In this document: positions 33,051 to 47,100 of the stretch, piece by piece
Numbering within the stretch: position 1 is the stretch's first letter
Layout: every line of letters starts with the position of its first letter
NCBI GenBank assembly: GCA_019095985.1
Contig: CM032662.1
Span: forward strand, 36,999,647-37,063,646
DNA: 64,000 nucleotides
Source of the DNA: Streblospio benedicti
Lineage: Eukaryota > Annelida > Polychaeta > Spionida > Spionidae
Direction: 5' to 3'
Made by a program: the position numbers and the translations under genes
The notes under the pieces: generated by a model
What the model was told of the DNA's origin: nothing
Database searches by the model: none
What the model saw: only the letters and a program-made list of their open reading frames with translations

Positions 33051-33061
33051 CCATGACGCCA

Positions 33062-34120
<1,059 letters not shown>

Positions 34121-34361
34121 CAGTAAAACCTCCAATTATCACCACTTCTATATTGAAACAATTTGTATAATACGTACTTACTCAATACTTTTGTGGGTAC
34201 GTTTACCCCATGATGTCATTTGACAAAAATCTGGATCTGCTAATTCGATATAAAAAAGATATTTCGCGTTATCAAATTTTGAGGAAGAGACCACTGAATA
34301 TCTTCATATAGAAACCACTTGAGGTGAGTCATCCAGTGGTCTTAATAGAGCGGTTCTACTG
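34121..34361. repeat. MITE with CAGTARAACC ends
   Basis: CAGTAAAACCTCCAATTATC at the left is mirrored imperfectly by TTAATAGAGCGGTTCTACTG at the right. Similar ends recur near 34,620-34,640 and 44,175-44,393. No coding capacity. Confidence 0.55.
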
Positions 34362-35138
34362 TCACAGCACTCTGGTCCTTGTGTAGTCGAGTCCTTCGTC
34401 TCTCATAAATATAACATTAGGATGAAATAAACATACATTATTAAGGGTTTTAAGTATGATAATCGGAGAATATCCTCTCTATTAAAACCATCTACAGGAA
34501 CGGCATAAGGTGGTCTCGATAGAAAGATGGTCATCTTATGAAGATTTATGATGGTGACTTCATGCAGATTTGGAACCGCAATAAATGGTTTTTTTGCAGA
34601 CGTGATCTTATCATAGACGTGGTCTTAATTAGCGGTTCTTCTGTACATGAAATTGTGGGTTTTCATTATCGTTTGGTCAAAGTACGCCAGGTTCTGTGGC
34701 TATTTCACTGACTTACAAAAGGACTTCCTCTATAGAGTGCAATTAATATTGTTCTTATTAGGTTTTACAGAGTGCAAACATTTTAAGATCCTAGATAGCA
34801 GTCCCTATGGAGGGCTAGATGTGTTTCTGATTGTGATACGAGATCTACCTCTTCTAATCTTCAAGAATTGAAATTCTCAACATAGGCTGTCCGACCCAAC
34901 TCGTTGGAAACTTTTTGGAATACTTTAACTGCCAACTTTACATTTGCATCATGATTGGTGGGAAATTAATGTGATATCTATATACTATAAGACATTGAAG
35001 AAATAAACGGACAAACAGTTATAGTTTAATAACTTTGATGATTTTTCAAGCAGTTGTTTAAACACGGATAAACCATTTGTGAATTAACAGTACACGTAAA
35101 TGAGATAAAACTGCTGTACTGGTTGAAAGTTCTAATCT
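34362..35138. other. Non-coding DNA
   Basis: Contains a degenerate relative of the preceding MITE at about 34,450-34,643, ending TTAGCGGTTCTTCTGTA. No gene. Confidence 0.45.
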
Positions 35139-35214
35139 GGTAATCGCTGATATTGGGCATGTACTATAGAAATTTTCTTGTACATGCCCAATATCAACGA
35201 TTACTGTAAAACTA
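35139..35214. repeat. Short palindrome, about 26-bp arms
   Basis: GTAATCGCTGATATTGGGCA and the next bases GTAC are mirrored at 35,180-35,214 with one mismatch. Its right end abuts a MITE. Confidence 0.8.
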
Positions 35215-35416
35215 GAAATGTTTGCGCACAATTTGATTTGCGAATTTCGTGGATAGGTGCAAAAACGCAAACTTAAATAGTCAGCAAACATTAATAGCCT
35301 ATGTAAGTAAAGTAGGTCCCGGATCGACCAAAATCGCATAATCAAATAGTCACAAAATAATTTATAGAAGAAAATCGCAAAATTCAATAGCCACGAAATA
35401 TTTTAGTTTTACAGTA
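35212..35416. repeat. Mariner-type MITE with TACTGTAAAAC ends
   Basis: TACTGTAAAACTAGAAATGT at the left is mirrored by ATATTTTAGTTTTACAGTA at the right, 205 bp apart, with TA at both ends. The interior has alternating TTCGTGG/CGCAAA words. This end type is common among Tc1/mariner-derived MITEs. Confidence 0.8.
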
Positions 35417-35620
35417 TATAATATATCTATGGTTTTCAATGATTATCCAATTCCCCCCACCACAAACGGATACGTTTATCTACAATTAGAGAATGGTGGC
35501 AAATACTTAACACATTAGTTACTATGGCCGAAGAGGGGGTATGAAAAAGTATGGGGTTGTAGGAGGCCCCAAAACTTCCAGCGGCCAGGATAGAAAATAT
35601 GGGGAGGTGGGGTGGTCGGG

Positions 35621-35651
<31 letters not shown>

Positions 35652-35991
35652 GCTGAAAATTATAGGATATGTTTGCCATACCCACTGGGCCGTAATAAAT
35701 GGTAGTCTCCTTGCAGACACCTTTCTGATGAGAAATATTATAATAGCTAACATGGCATACAGTTAGGGGCAATCAACTAATTCGCCATAACCTAGCAGGT
35801 GGGCCGCTTGCAATAAAGAACAAAACAAAATAAAAAACAAAACAAAACAACAACACACACAAACACACCTAGTGTATCTCGAGCCCAAGTATAGCAGCAT
35901 ATGTGTGATTGTGTCTTTGGGATAAAATAATAAAATGCTTATGCTCAAGACCTTCGAAGAGGTATATCTTTCACTTATAATGAACACGGGC
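35417..35991. repeat. Non-coding DNA with a partial GGTAGCCCC-family repeat
   Basis: The segment at about 35,640-35,712 is an inverted partial match to 59,140-59,210 (shared TTTATTAYGGCCCAG and TTTTCAG next to a C/G run). A G run lies at about 35,634-35,652. No gene. Confidence 0.5.
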
Positions 35992-36046
35992 AACTGCACC
36001 AATGGGCTTTGAAAAGAGTTTTTTCAAAGCCCATTGATGCAGTTGC
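35992..36046. repeat. Foldback MITE, GCAACTGCA-end family, copy 2
   Basis: GCAACTGCACCAATGGGCTT and its mirrored partner AAGCCCATTGATGCAGTTGC are almost contiguous, so the whole 55 bp folds into one hairpin. It matches the ends of the copy at 3,738-3,834. Confidence 0.85.
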
Positions 36047-36600
36047 ATGTGTTAATGAGGACTTACAGTGCCAGCAATGACACGACTAATGATTACCTAT
36101 GTTGGTCAACAAGGCGACATGCTTTATTGTATGATCACAGCTGGCATGGCATTGATATGAGTAGACGTTCTGATTAATCAACACAGGCGTGGTATTGGCA
36201 AGTTTAAGCCGAACAAAGGTAATAGTTGATTGGCTACTTACATACGATTAATTACGTTGTTGACAGCTGACTTCTGTGCACGTAATGAGCAATGAAACCA
36301 CAACTAATACATACCTGTGGATGATCTACTTTAAAGATAAGTTCATACAATGCCAGTGTGTATCTGACAAGCCTTGATTCAATATGGATGCGCACACTTC
36401 TAACATACAGCGCATGGGGGTGGGAATGGGGGTTCAGACGAATACCCTTGAAAGCCACATTAACTGGTAAAATTAGATACGATTAAGGGAAAACTGGAAA
36501 AAATAATCATTCAACAAATTCACTGATCCCCATTCACGAAAAAGCTAAACAGGGGTTTGAAACAGTTCCTCCACCGTGGCCGTTGTGCATTGTTGCGGCA
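36047..36600. other. Non-coding DNA
   Basis: No feature recognised. Confidence 0.45.
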
Positions 36601-36628
36601 GGCGACACCGCCACGACTGGTTTTGGGA

Positions 36629-36690
36629 ATAAAAGGCGGGATAGATAGCGCACGGGGAATCCATTTAATTGCTTTGTACAGTTGTGCAGT
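36629..36690 (+). promoter_or_regulatory. Possible TATA-type core promoter for the 37,808 gene
   Basis: AATAAAAGGCGGG at 36,629-36,641 resembles a TATA box. A start near 36,660-36,690 would give a 5' leader of about 1.1 kb, perhaps with an intron. No other upstream promoter was seen, so the link is weak. Confidence 0.25.
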
Positions 36691-37799
36691 TGATACTTTT
36701 GTGGATCAGTGAATCCGTAACATATGACGAGTTGGGATTGATTCTAGAAATGTGCTCAACGACGGCATTGGTTTGGGAACAACATTTGGATACTAATATA
36801 TCGGCACAATAATTTAATTAAAAAGGAGTGCGAACTGTTTGGAACCACATTTTTGTCCTTTAGTAGATAAATTAATAATTCTTAAGCCCGTCACTTCTTA
36901 GTCTTTTATCCAAGAGACGTGATGTAACGAAGACCACAGCGGTCGTTGTAGCACAAAATACAAAATAGGGGGGAAAAAGGTATACATTTGTTATTGTAAA
37001 TTTGCCGGCCTTCAGCACTTTGTGAAGCCGTCAGAACTGTCGGAGGTTATTTACACGTATGGAATTCCTGAGAAACGTTGGATATCATTTGCATTAATAG
37101 AATTCAAAAGGATGATGTAACTATGTAGATAATGTCAGGTAATTAGCCAATGCATTAGTTAAAGAATATAAATTGTTTGTGACAAGAAAAAAGACAAAAG
37201 AAGAAAATGAAAGATAAAAGAGGATTCTTATGTGGACTTTGCGGCGTCGAGTAAATGTTTACAACTGAATGTGTTCGGGACACTCAGGGCATCGGGTGTT
37301 GGTTAATGGTATAGCAGACCATAGCTTCCACTGTATGCTCCTCGGGGAGTTGAGAGACTATGTGTGCGCTACAATGGTTCTGATACAAATTCTATGAAGC
37401 GGACAACTAAGTGCATGGATGACAAGCTATTATGTAAAAGATTGTTTATGCATGTAATGATTTGATCAATCTGCATGTAAATATCCACGTCCACCACAAT
37501 GACCTGTATATGAGAAACTTTGATGAGATTTGTTCAGTTAGAAGGAATTATGACAAAACGAATGTTTGATTCCCTGTGTTGAAGGGTCTTGCCTTGATAG
37601 TTGACGTTTCAAGCGTGTATATAGAATTATTGTTTCAAGTACCATTTGGTGAATAAATGAGTGTGTATCACATTTGAGAAAGTGTGCAGTCAGTTAGTTA
37701 CAACTACAAGGTCCTTTAACTAAGCTTTCAAACAACGATCACGAGCATAGCTGACAGTTCACTAGTGAAGAGTGCCAATTAAGGGGAAACTCCCATAAA

Positions 37800-37808
37800 G
37801 TGACGTCA
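37800..37808 (+). promoter_or_regulatory. CRE palindrome TGACGTCA overlapping the start codon
   Basis: TGACGTCA (37,801-37,808) shares its last A with the ATG of the following gene. It is a perfect CREB/ATF site. Position at the start codon suggests that some transcripts may begin close by, or that the match is incidental. Confidence 0.4.
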
Positions 37809-40800
37809 TGACCAAAGAAACTGGGAACAAGAAGAAATGGACGAAGGCCGAGTATTTCGCCCATAGTCAGAATATGATGGCTGACAGGAACCTCAAGGTG
37901 GGCTACTTCCTATATCATCTATCTTTCCATTATCCTGTTTCCCTATCCTGATACTTAATGCTACACGGCAACCACTGGCAGACCCAGGTTTTAGGGGGAA
38001 AGGGGGTGGGATAGCACCTACAGAATTTTCAATGAATGAAAACTCGTAAAGATAAAACGATATACATGTATATATGTCTTTTATTTGCGAAACTGCCTGT
38101 GTGTGTGTTTTACTAGGAATGCTACAAGATATACTTACAGTCTTGCAGAGAAATGCATGCTTATATTTCTGCTAATTTCCATTGCTGTTCCATTGCTAAT
38201 TTCTGCTGCTGTTGTTTGCTAATGCTGTTTGTAATGTTACCTAGAACATATTTGCGAACTTCTGCTTCTAGACTTCTCTGAAAAGCAGGAATCTGCGAAT
38301 TGCTAAAACATATCACTTGTGCAACAGTAGATATGTAAATGTGGTGGTTTATAGTCCTAATCCCAGTCTGGCGCTCATGACTTTACAATTTACACCAGGT
38401 CATTGGCACACGTATTGATCATCATTTGATCAGTTCTCGCATACTTGTAGTAGTTGTTGTTGTTGTTGCTGCTGCTGCTTCTACTGCTGCTGCTTCTGCT
38501 GCTGCTGCTTCTGCTGCTGCTTCTGCTGCTGCTGCTTTTCATACTGCTGTTGTTCTGACGTTGCTTCCACTTACCCTTAATGTATATGCATAGGAGGATC
38601 CAGGAGACGCCACCAACCTCCATTATTACAAACCCACTGAGATCCCTCGCTCACCCTCTCCCTTCCAATAAACCTGGGTCTCATATGTTTTAATAACTAA
38701 TTTTAAACACACTAACAAAAATTAACATATCTGCAAACCAAGCTTGACAAAAACGTGAATACACATGTAGATGCCATCTCAACATGTTAAATTCCTTGTC
38801 GTGAAATAGAGACCACAGTTTGTTTTAAATCTGACGTAAAATCATGCTGTTCCCTTTGACGGAGCAATCTCAACCGATAGCATCTAATCGCCATCTAAAT
38901 CTAATTAAAATGAACTTTGATCAAGATGGGTTAATGTTATCAGTGTGCTTTGCATGGTATTTCAGCTTTATTACAAAGAAGTCATTTGGAGAAGCCGTAA
39001 AACAAAAACTAATTGGTAATTGGTTAATGTAATCCAGTTTCATCAGCCCGTCTTTCAGATAAATCTAATCTAGTAATCTGTAGATTTCAATTTACAAAGT
39101 TATACACAATCATATCAGTAACATTATGTTAATCTCCGTCGACAACAAATATTTCACTCTCATCAGTCAAATCTTGTCACATAATCTTTTGGTACCAAAG
39201 TCCTAGAGTTGTGAGAGTTGTAAGAGGTCAAGAAATACCATATTTCTCTTTTTGTGTCTTATTTCAAAGAGATCCATATTTTTCTTTACTTTGAGTCTTA
39301 TCTATAAAAATAATTAGTCCTGGACTGGGGATGCACCGGACTTTCCCACTACGGGACACGGCTTTGAACGAGGCTTCCGAACATACTTGAAACTGGGCAT
39401 CCCTCTATTTTGGCTTAGTTTAACACATCCCTCATTAACCTTTTTTTCACACATCACACTGATTCACAAACACTTAGAACATACCCCCTAACTTTCTGTT
39501 GGAAATTCTTATTTTGGCGACTATGTTGCATGCAATAGTAAGCACGGTTTAATCCTAACATGATTAGGTAATTATGTAAGACGTCATACACGATCCCAAT
39601 AATGACTCTACTCGTTCTGAAACAAAACTAATTTAAAAGATAATGATGATAAAATAACGCAATTCTATTGTCACTGTTATGGCAAGCAAGCTCCCACCGC
39701 TGTATTGATATAGCTGAAGACATAGCTTCCATTTGACTATATCAAGTGGCACTGACGAGACTCGAACTCACGACCAAAAGGTTGTGAGACAAGAATGATG
39801 CCATCATCCCAAGCAATCTGTCAGCAGGCTGTCAAAATGTTACACGGACGAACCGTTGTCTTTGTTGCGATGATAACTGACCAAGTATATGCAAGCTGTA
39901 GGTTACAGAGACAACGGTTCGTCCGTGTAACTTTTTAACAGCTCGCTGCTTGGGATGATGGTATCATTCTGGTTTCACAACCTTGGGGTAGTAAGTTAAA
40001 GTCCCATCAGGGCAACTTGATATAGCCAATTGGAAGCTGTGTCTTCAGATATGTCAATGCGGTGATAAGAGCTTGCTTGCCATAACAGTAATAAAAGTAG
40101 AATTGATTCCACGAGCAAACGTGGGAAAAATATACATACAGTTGTTCACAGATAAAATAATGGGGACATCAATATGTTGTTCGTTCTAACTAAGTTACTT
40201 TTAAAACAGTGTGTGTCAACGATTAGCCTATCTCAAGGCCTTTAAATGGTCTGACATTAAGGCCTATTCTAAAAGCCTCTGTATGACGTCAATTTTGCAA
40301 AGTTTTGCTAAAGTGACGTCATTTACTAAAAGCACATGGCTTCTTTTTAGAAACAGCAGTCCAGCTGTAGTTGGGTATTTTCCCGTTTAAGCACGTGGTA
40401 CTGTTTATTTGTGATGTGGTTCTGGTTCATTAATTCACAAATAAGCCAGCCCAAGTTAGTAATGGGAAGTTTTAGCGTGTGGTACTGTTTATTTATATTT
40501 ACGAATGTTTGATGAATTTCTGTTTTGTAATATTTTGTTTATTTGATACTCTATTGTTATCTGATCATGGATAATGAAGCAATTAGACATAGCTTGCAAA
40601 AGATTGGATATGAACATTTTCAAATAGTTTTACTTTATCAAATGATTTTAAGTTTTCTTTGTCACACAACAAGCACTAATAGTAGGTAGGAGGTTGAAGT
40701 CTGACATTCTTATTTGTTTTTATTGGTGTACTGTAGTTAACTTTTGTGGGACAATTATTTGCAGGTGTATCCATTTTGGTAAAAAGAAACTAAGCCATAC

Positions 40801-43800
40801 ATGTACAAGTAACTGAGAAACACATCAGGATTACATACTTAATATCTTGGCCTGACCCATACCTGATCACCTTAAAGGCTATAACAGTGCAGGATGTTTG
40901 AGGCTGCATATTTAATATCAGTGGAATTCCTTGGGTTCTGTAAAAGACCTTATATCTATTAGAGTTATAGGCCGTCACAATTGTACTTGCTCGTTGACAC
41001 GAGTGGTTTATGTAATAATAGAAATAAAAATTATTAGATATANNNNNNNNNNNNNNNNNNNNNNNNNNNNNNNNNNNNNNNNNNNNNNNNNNNNNNNNNN
41101 NNNNNNNNNNNNNNNNNNNNNNNNNNNNNNNNNNNNNNNNNNTAGACATAGTCCATTCTAGCAAACATATAAATTATATAACATATGCGGCATACCTGAT
41201 AATTTCTATAATGAGTTTGTTAGAATTAATTCTAAGGGCACTTCGTTGAATACAATTAAAGTAAGCTTTACGAAGTCTTAATTACATTCAGATCCATCTA
41301 ATTATGAATATAGACAATATAACCAATTCATTTTGTATATTGGTTCTTATCAAATATACTATAAAATTAATGATCATAAATACTGGCGGGCAGTGCCGGC
41401 CGTAATGGATTTGTGGCATTTATTCTTATTTCAGAATCCTGTAAATTCGCTCTATATCGGTTTCTGACATTGATATTCAGGGTGCGTTAAACTTCGCCAA
41501 TATAAACTAATAACAAAATGTGACCATCCATTGTGGTGACCCGTTTTAGATTTGCCGTAGTTCTCTTAACCACATCATGGTACCTATTCTGTTGATTTTT
41601 ATTGAATCAAACCTTGTGTTTAGATATTAAATTTGATGACCAATGATACCAGCTAGGCTGAAATGTTTATAGGCTCTAATTATTAATCTTTTTTACAATA
41701 ATTGTTGTTAGCTTGGATTCAGAGTACAATGTATGTGCTGTTAACATAGCATCTTACAACCTATTGCATTGTTTGTTTATATCAAAAATATATGATGAGA
41801 AAACACTTTTCTGGTTCTGTTATATTAGAGTCAACATTAAAGGACTCAAATTTTATATACTATGAACCGAGACGGCCATCTTGGATTTCTCAAAATGCTC
41901 AAGGGCACGAGTGCAACACCCACCAGTATATGTAAGCCTGGAGCCGATAGACATTAAATCTGAAGAAAAAAAGGTATCAAACAAAAACAAGTGCAGTCCC
42001 ATGGCTTCCAGACTGTTGTCACTGGCACGTGTAGTGTTGGTAAAAATTCAGTGCAAAAAGGAGCTATTAGTTATGATAATAAACTTGTTGTTCTAGAGCG
42101 TTATGAGTGAACTTTCCAAGAAACAGTTCGATGTCCTCGTCAAAAGAACAGAACAGCTGAGAGAGGTAAACGCTGCTGGTTTCCGTTATCTTCGACTTTA
42201 TCATATTCAGATAAGATTATTATGATTTCATACAGTTTTTTGAATAGTTTTTTTAATTTTCATTTTCATCGGTCGCTTCCAAAAGTTTGCTAGATTTAAT
42301 ATTTGAGCTGTTTCCAAAAGTATTGATGTAGACACGATCAGACCTAGTGAAATTGGTGGTCTTGGTATACTGTTATCTGTTCTCATAGTGTTCTTATTAG
42401 ATGCAAATGACGATAATTTGGATAGTTTTGTATACACGTTATGACTAAATGTCGTTTGACCAGGTGCACAGTCTGGTGGTTCCGCTCCGAGAGACGACGG
42501 GTTACGCGAACCACGGCGAGCACAAACACAACGGCCTCCTGGTGAGTCAGGACACTCGCTTTTTATCAGGATCCGACCCTGTTTATAGTGAGTGAAAAAT
42601 GTATAGTGTAGATCTGGATAAAGTATAAAATTTTAACTTCATAATTTACACTTAAGGTTCTTCCGTGGTCGAGTGGATAGGGAGTTGGACTAGTGGCTAG
42701 AACGTCGTGGGTTCGATTCCCGGTCGGGTCTGGTGGTGGGTGCTGAGCAAACCTACCATAACAGGGTTGCACACTGCTTTACCTACACGTTAAATAGGTA
42801 CAGGTCAGACGAGTGAACGCTAATGTGAGTGATTAGCACGTCTGCGCTACGGTAGCGATGTGCTGTATTCTCCCCAGGGAGATGAGAAGGATATAGTGTG
42901 ACAAGGATGCCAATGATCTGGCGTAAATAGGCGATGTTGCTAGAGCACGATAACAGTGAATTGAGACTATAAATAACCCCATTTACATTTACATTTACAA
43001 CAGGCGTCTCACTTGTTTGCCACAAAATAACACATATTTATGGTCAGTAAAGTATTTACAAATCTTTTAGCGTTAGTAGCTGTGATATTCTCATTTGCTA
43101 GATATTGACACAACTTGTATAGTTTTTGATAAGGTTAGAAAATTATCACCTGTGAAATCTTATAAAATCTCACAACTTAATCAAATAAGTTAAATGTCTA
43201 CTTGCGATTGCCTGCTGTCTTATCCAGAGCAAGCCTGAAGATAACACCTGGGCAACCAGGGTGACCAATAAGAGGGTCAAATTCATAGATGACCACGGCC
43301 AGACCCCCAGACCCGAAAATCGTCAAATGCCATCCTCAACCAACGCAGACTCACTGTCGAGTCATCAGCTGCAACAAGCTACAAGTAGCGAGATAAAGCA
43401 GCCTATAACCGAGGCTGCTGGTGAGATCGACAAAGAGATAAACGTGAAAGAAGCGTCACTGGAAGAGCGCCCACAACCCTCCACTGAGAGAAAATATTCG
43501 GGTTCGTTTTTCATCAACACCAGCGTGAGCAATAAAGAACCACGTCTGCCACCGCAGAACCTTCCAGATGATGGGGTGGATAAAGGAGGTGGGTTCCTGG
43601 ATCGAGGCACCGGAAGGCGACTGCTCCGGAGCAGACGACAGATGCCACGCGCCCACAGCGCCAAGGCCCCAAAGAATACGGGGGTGGGGGAGGTGGCGAG
43701 AGGACGGGCATGCAGGCTGCAGAATGAGTCCACCAAGTCCGCAGACGGCTTTGAGAGTGGAGGTAAGGCCGGGTGTCTGTAATTTCCACACATACTCACA

Positions 43801-43919
43801 AAGGCAGATGAAGGCAGGGGCTCGAGGGGCAAGCACACGACCTCTTCATTCAAAATATTTTATTTTTGCGCGTGCTAGACTCATGGGTGTGCGGCAGCAA
43901 TAGCAGCAGCAGCAGCAAT

Positions 43920-43968
<49 letters not shown>

Positions 43969-44069
43969 ACTGCAGCAGCAACAATACCAGCAGCAGCAAT
44001 AGCAATAGCAACAGCAACAGCAATAACAGCAGTAGCAGCAATAGCAGCAACAGCAATAGCAGCAGCAAT

Positions 44070-44128
<59 letters not shown>

Positions 44129-47100
44129 ACGTGATGTAAAAATAAATATTAACACATTTGCAATGTAGGATCATATAGAGTAAAACATCTCGATTAGGGG
44201 CTCAAGAGTTGATCGATTTGATTCATTAATTAGAGGGAGTAGAGAAAGGTGTTCACCACAGCAAGGTGTCCGTATTAATAAAACGTATTTAGTAGCAATA
44301 GATAGCCAGTTGAGAATGAAACACTGTACCTACTTGCGGGATATCCTACTGTAAGTGGGGCGTCCCAATGGCGAGGTTTTACTGTACACCTACTTGCGGT
44401 GGAGCTTTCTCACTGATGTGGTTCATCAGATGTGAGACATCTAGGTGTACTGTATACCGAATATAAGGATCTTACTTTGACAACTAAAAAATAATGCTTA
44501 GCTTGACAGAATGAGTCAATAACCACTGTAAATACACCCACAATATTGTATTATTCAGAGCCTCAGGTAAAGAAAAACGACCTGTCGATTCAAAAGATTC
44601 TCTCCATCAATGATTTCTATCTGGCAAAGATGAAACCAAGGACGCCAACACCACCGCCAACACCCCCACGCAAGCACAGACTACGGGTACGCACACACTC
44701 TCTCATGCGCTTCTTCATGCATAAAGTATGATAGAATCAGATACACTTTTTATGTAGTTTTATTCGTAACCTAAAAGAGTGTCCCTTGTTCTAGTTACAT
44801 CAGGATTTTTTGAATGACGTATATTCTCCATGTGATGATATATGTTTGCAGATTTTGTGCAGGGGATGTTTGTTGCATGTCCATTGATTTAATATTATAA
44901 TCTTAATCTTCGTCTCTCTCTTTGGTTTTATATAATTATTATGTAATACTGGTTGATTGGTGGTGATCTGTTTTGTATTTTATCAGCGGTTCATGCTTGG
45001 CCAGGCTGCGACAAGTCTGCTGGCGAATTCTCATCAGCTGAGGGTGAGTAGAAAGTACAGAAGCAGAGTCCACTTGGTTTTTAAAAATGCTCATATGTTT
45101 GCACGAAAGTTTTGATTGAAAAGTCTAGGATTTCACAGATCTTTCGCTTATATAAGGCCATGCCGCATAAGGTCACAAACTGTACGTAAGGTCACAAAAC
45201 TGCAATACAGCAGGTATTGCCGTGAAGAAAATAAAAGAATGGCTTACTCACAGAGATAACTACAGAAAACGGATACATAATTACAATGACATCGTTGTCA
45301 TATCAGTAAGCGAACAGGTTTCCTGCCGGTAACGATGTCAGGAACCTGAAGTCAGAAAAGACGCTATTCATTACTTTTTGAACATGTATATTCTGTGTAA
45401 GTTTCAAGTATTACCGTATTGAATTGACAGCCAGAGGAGGAAGTAATAAATCTGTTGATATGGTGTTATTGTACATAGAGCTTCGTTTCTATGAAAAGGC
45501 ACATTAAAAATACTAATTCGACAAAAATAAGCAATTCAATGTATATATTGGTAATTTCAATTTCAAGTTGCGGTTACTATATGTGCTTCATTTTCAATTA
45601 ATGAAAATGATTGGTTAAAATTAATAAAACAAGTACATCTATAATTCTCTGTATTTCTATATACATGTACCTATTACAAGTATTAGCAAAGGAATGTCCA
45701 TTCAAGATTTGTATTTTCGTTGAGTGATTACTAGTAATCGGAGTACATTTTTTGTCAAGTTATCCTGAACACCATATAGCGGAAATTCGTATCCATGTAA
45801 AGATTCCTACTTTCTTTTTACAGAATTAAGTTTTAACCTTGCAATTAAAGTGACCAAAACATACCAAGCGATTGCGCTAACGCAGACGCACTTAATGGTT
45901 GGCATGCACATAACGTCCTCGATATAGGTGTGTGCCTGATTGTCCAGTTACCAAAATATAGGCTGACTGTCCAGTGACCAAAATGTAACCTTGTAACTTA
46001 ATAGGCTAGGATCTTTCAGATCTTTTCACGAACGTACATTCTTGAAATTTCATGTTATGATGGGGAAATGGTAAATTTATTAGTTTTATCTACACAGTTA
46101 TGTACACACGCACTTGTAGGTTGCTAGTGCTCCGGGCCCTATTGATGTGGCAGCAGAAGAAGCTGTAGAAGAAAAGAAAGAAGAAAATCCTGACTGTACT
46201 GATGAGCTGTTTATGAGTCGGACACTCAAGTTACTCCCCAAAGTTTCGGAGAAGAAAGTCGAGTATAAGTTTGCGCCAGGTTAGTTTGGAGATTTGTCGT
46301 AGGTTAACTATATGCAAGTTGTATGTAATTATTACGTTTGAGCAAAATTTCTAAATTACTGAAAAGTACTTCAGAAATCTCTACATTGATTGTTGACTTG
46401 GGTGTTTGACTGCTCAGAAGGAACTAACTTGCAGTTCACAATATAAGATATGCCTAATAATATATGCATGCACAATTGTGCATATACACCACTGCAATTT
46501 CAGAAATATATATTATAACAATACATTTATAAAATAGTTCATGCTTCATCTCCAGTTATTCTTTTTTGATAATTGCCTTCATCACTACATGGATTGAATT
46601 TATGCAACACATTTTTATTTTCAGCTGATATGAGACAGAGACATATGTCAGACGCTGACTCAGTGAAGTCGTTTGCAACCACAGGCACAAATACTGGTAC
46701 TTCAGATGGACATGAACTGTCAGACTCGAAATTGAACATGAAAGAAAAAGAGTATCGTCGTCCGGCTTCCCACGAACTTATTAAGCCCAATGTAACAGTC
46801 TGGTCTAAGATACTTAATACAAAGCAAGCACAGGAAATGGGCAGAAACAGCAATCCAAAAGACGAATATGTAATTGTGAATGATAGTGATATGCTTGGCA
46901 ATTCAGAACATATAGACGAGGAAAAAGATACCAAGAAAGCAAGAAAGAAGATTAAAAAGAGACCAAAAAAGAAAATGCACGAAGGAAAAGATAAAAATGG
47001 AGAGAAAGAAGTAGAAAATAAGAGTGAAGATCAGGAAAATGTTGAAGAATTGATTGAGCAGAACAAGGTTGAAATACAAAGTGATCAATGTGATAAAACA

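Noticed and set aside
42655-42735. A possible tRNA gene (good A and B boxes)
   Set aside because: It is continuous with a SINE body that recurs at three other places, and the acceptor stem does not pair convincingly.
43365-43853. Minus-strand frames up to 162 aa
   Set aside because: Antisense shadows of exon 4 of the 37,808 gene, which has consistent splice sites on the plus strand.
43850-44174. Poly-Ser, poly-Leu and poly-Ala frames of about 100 aa
   Set aside because: Artefacts of the intronic CAG/CAA repeat between two well-supported exons of the 37,808 gene.
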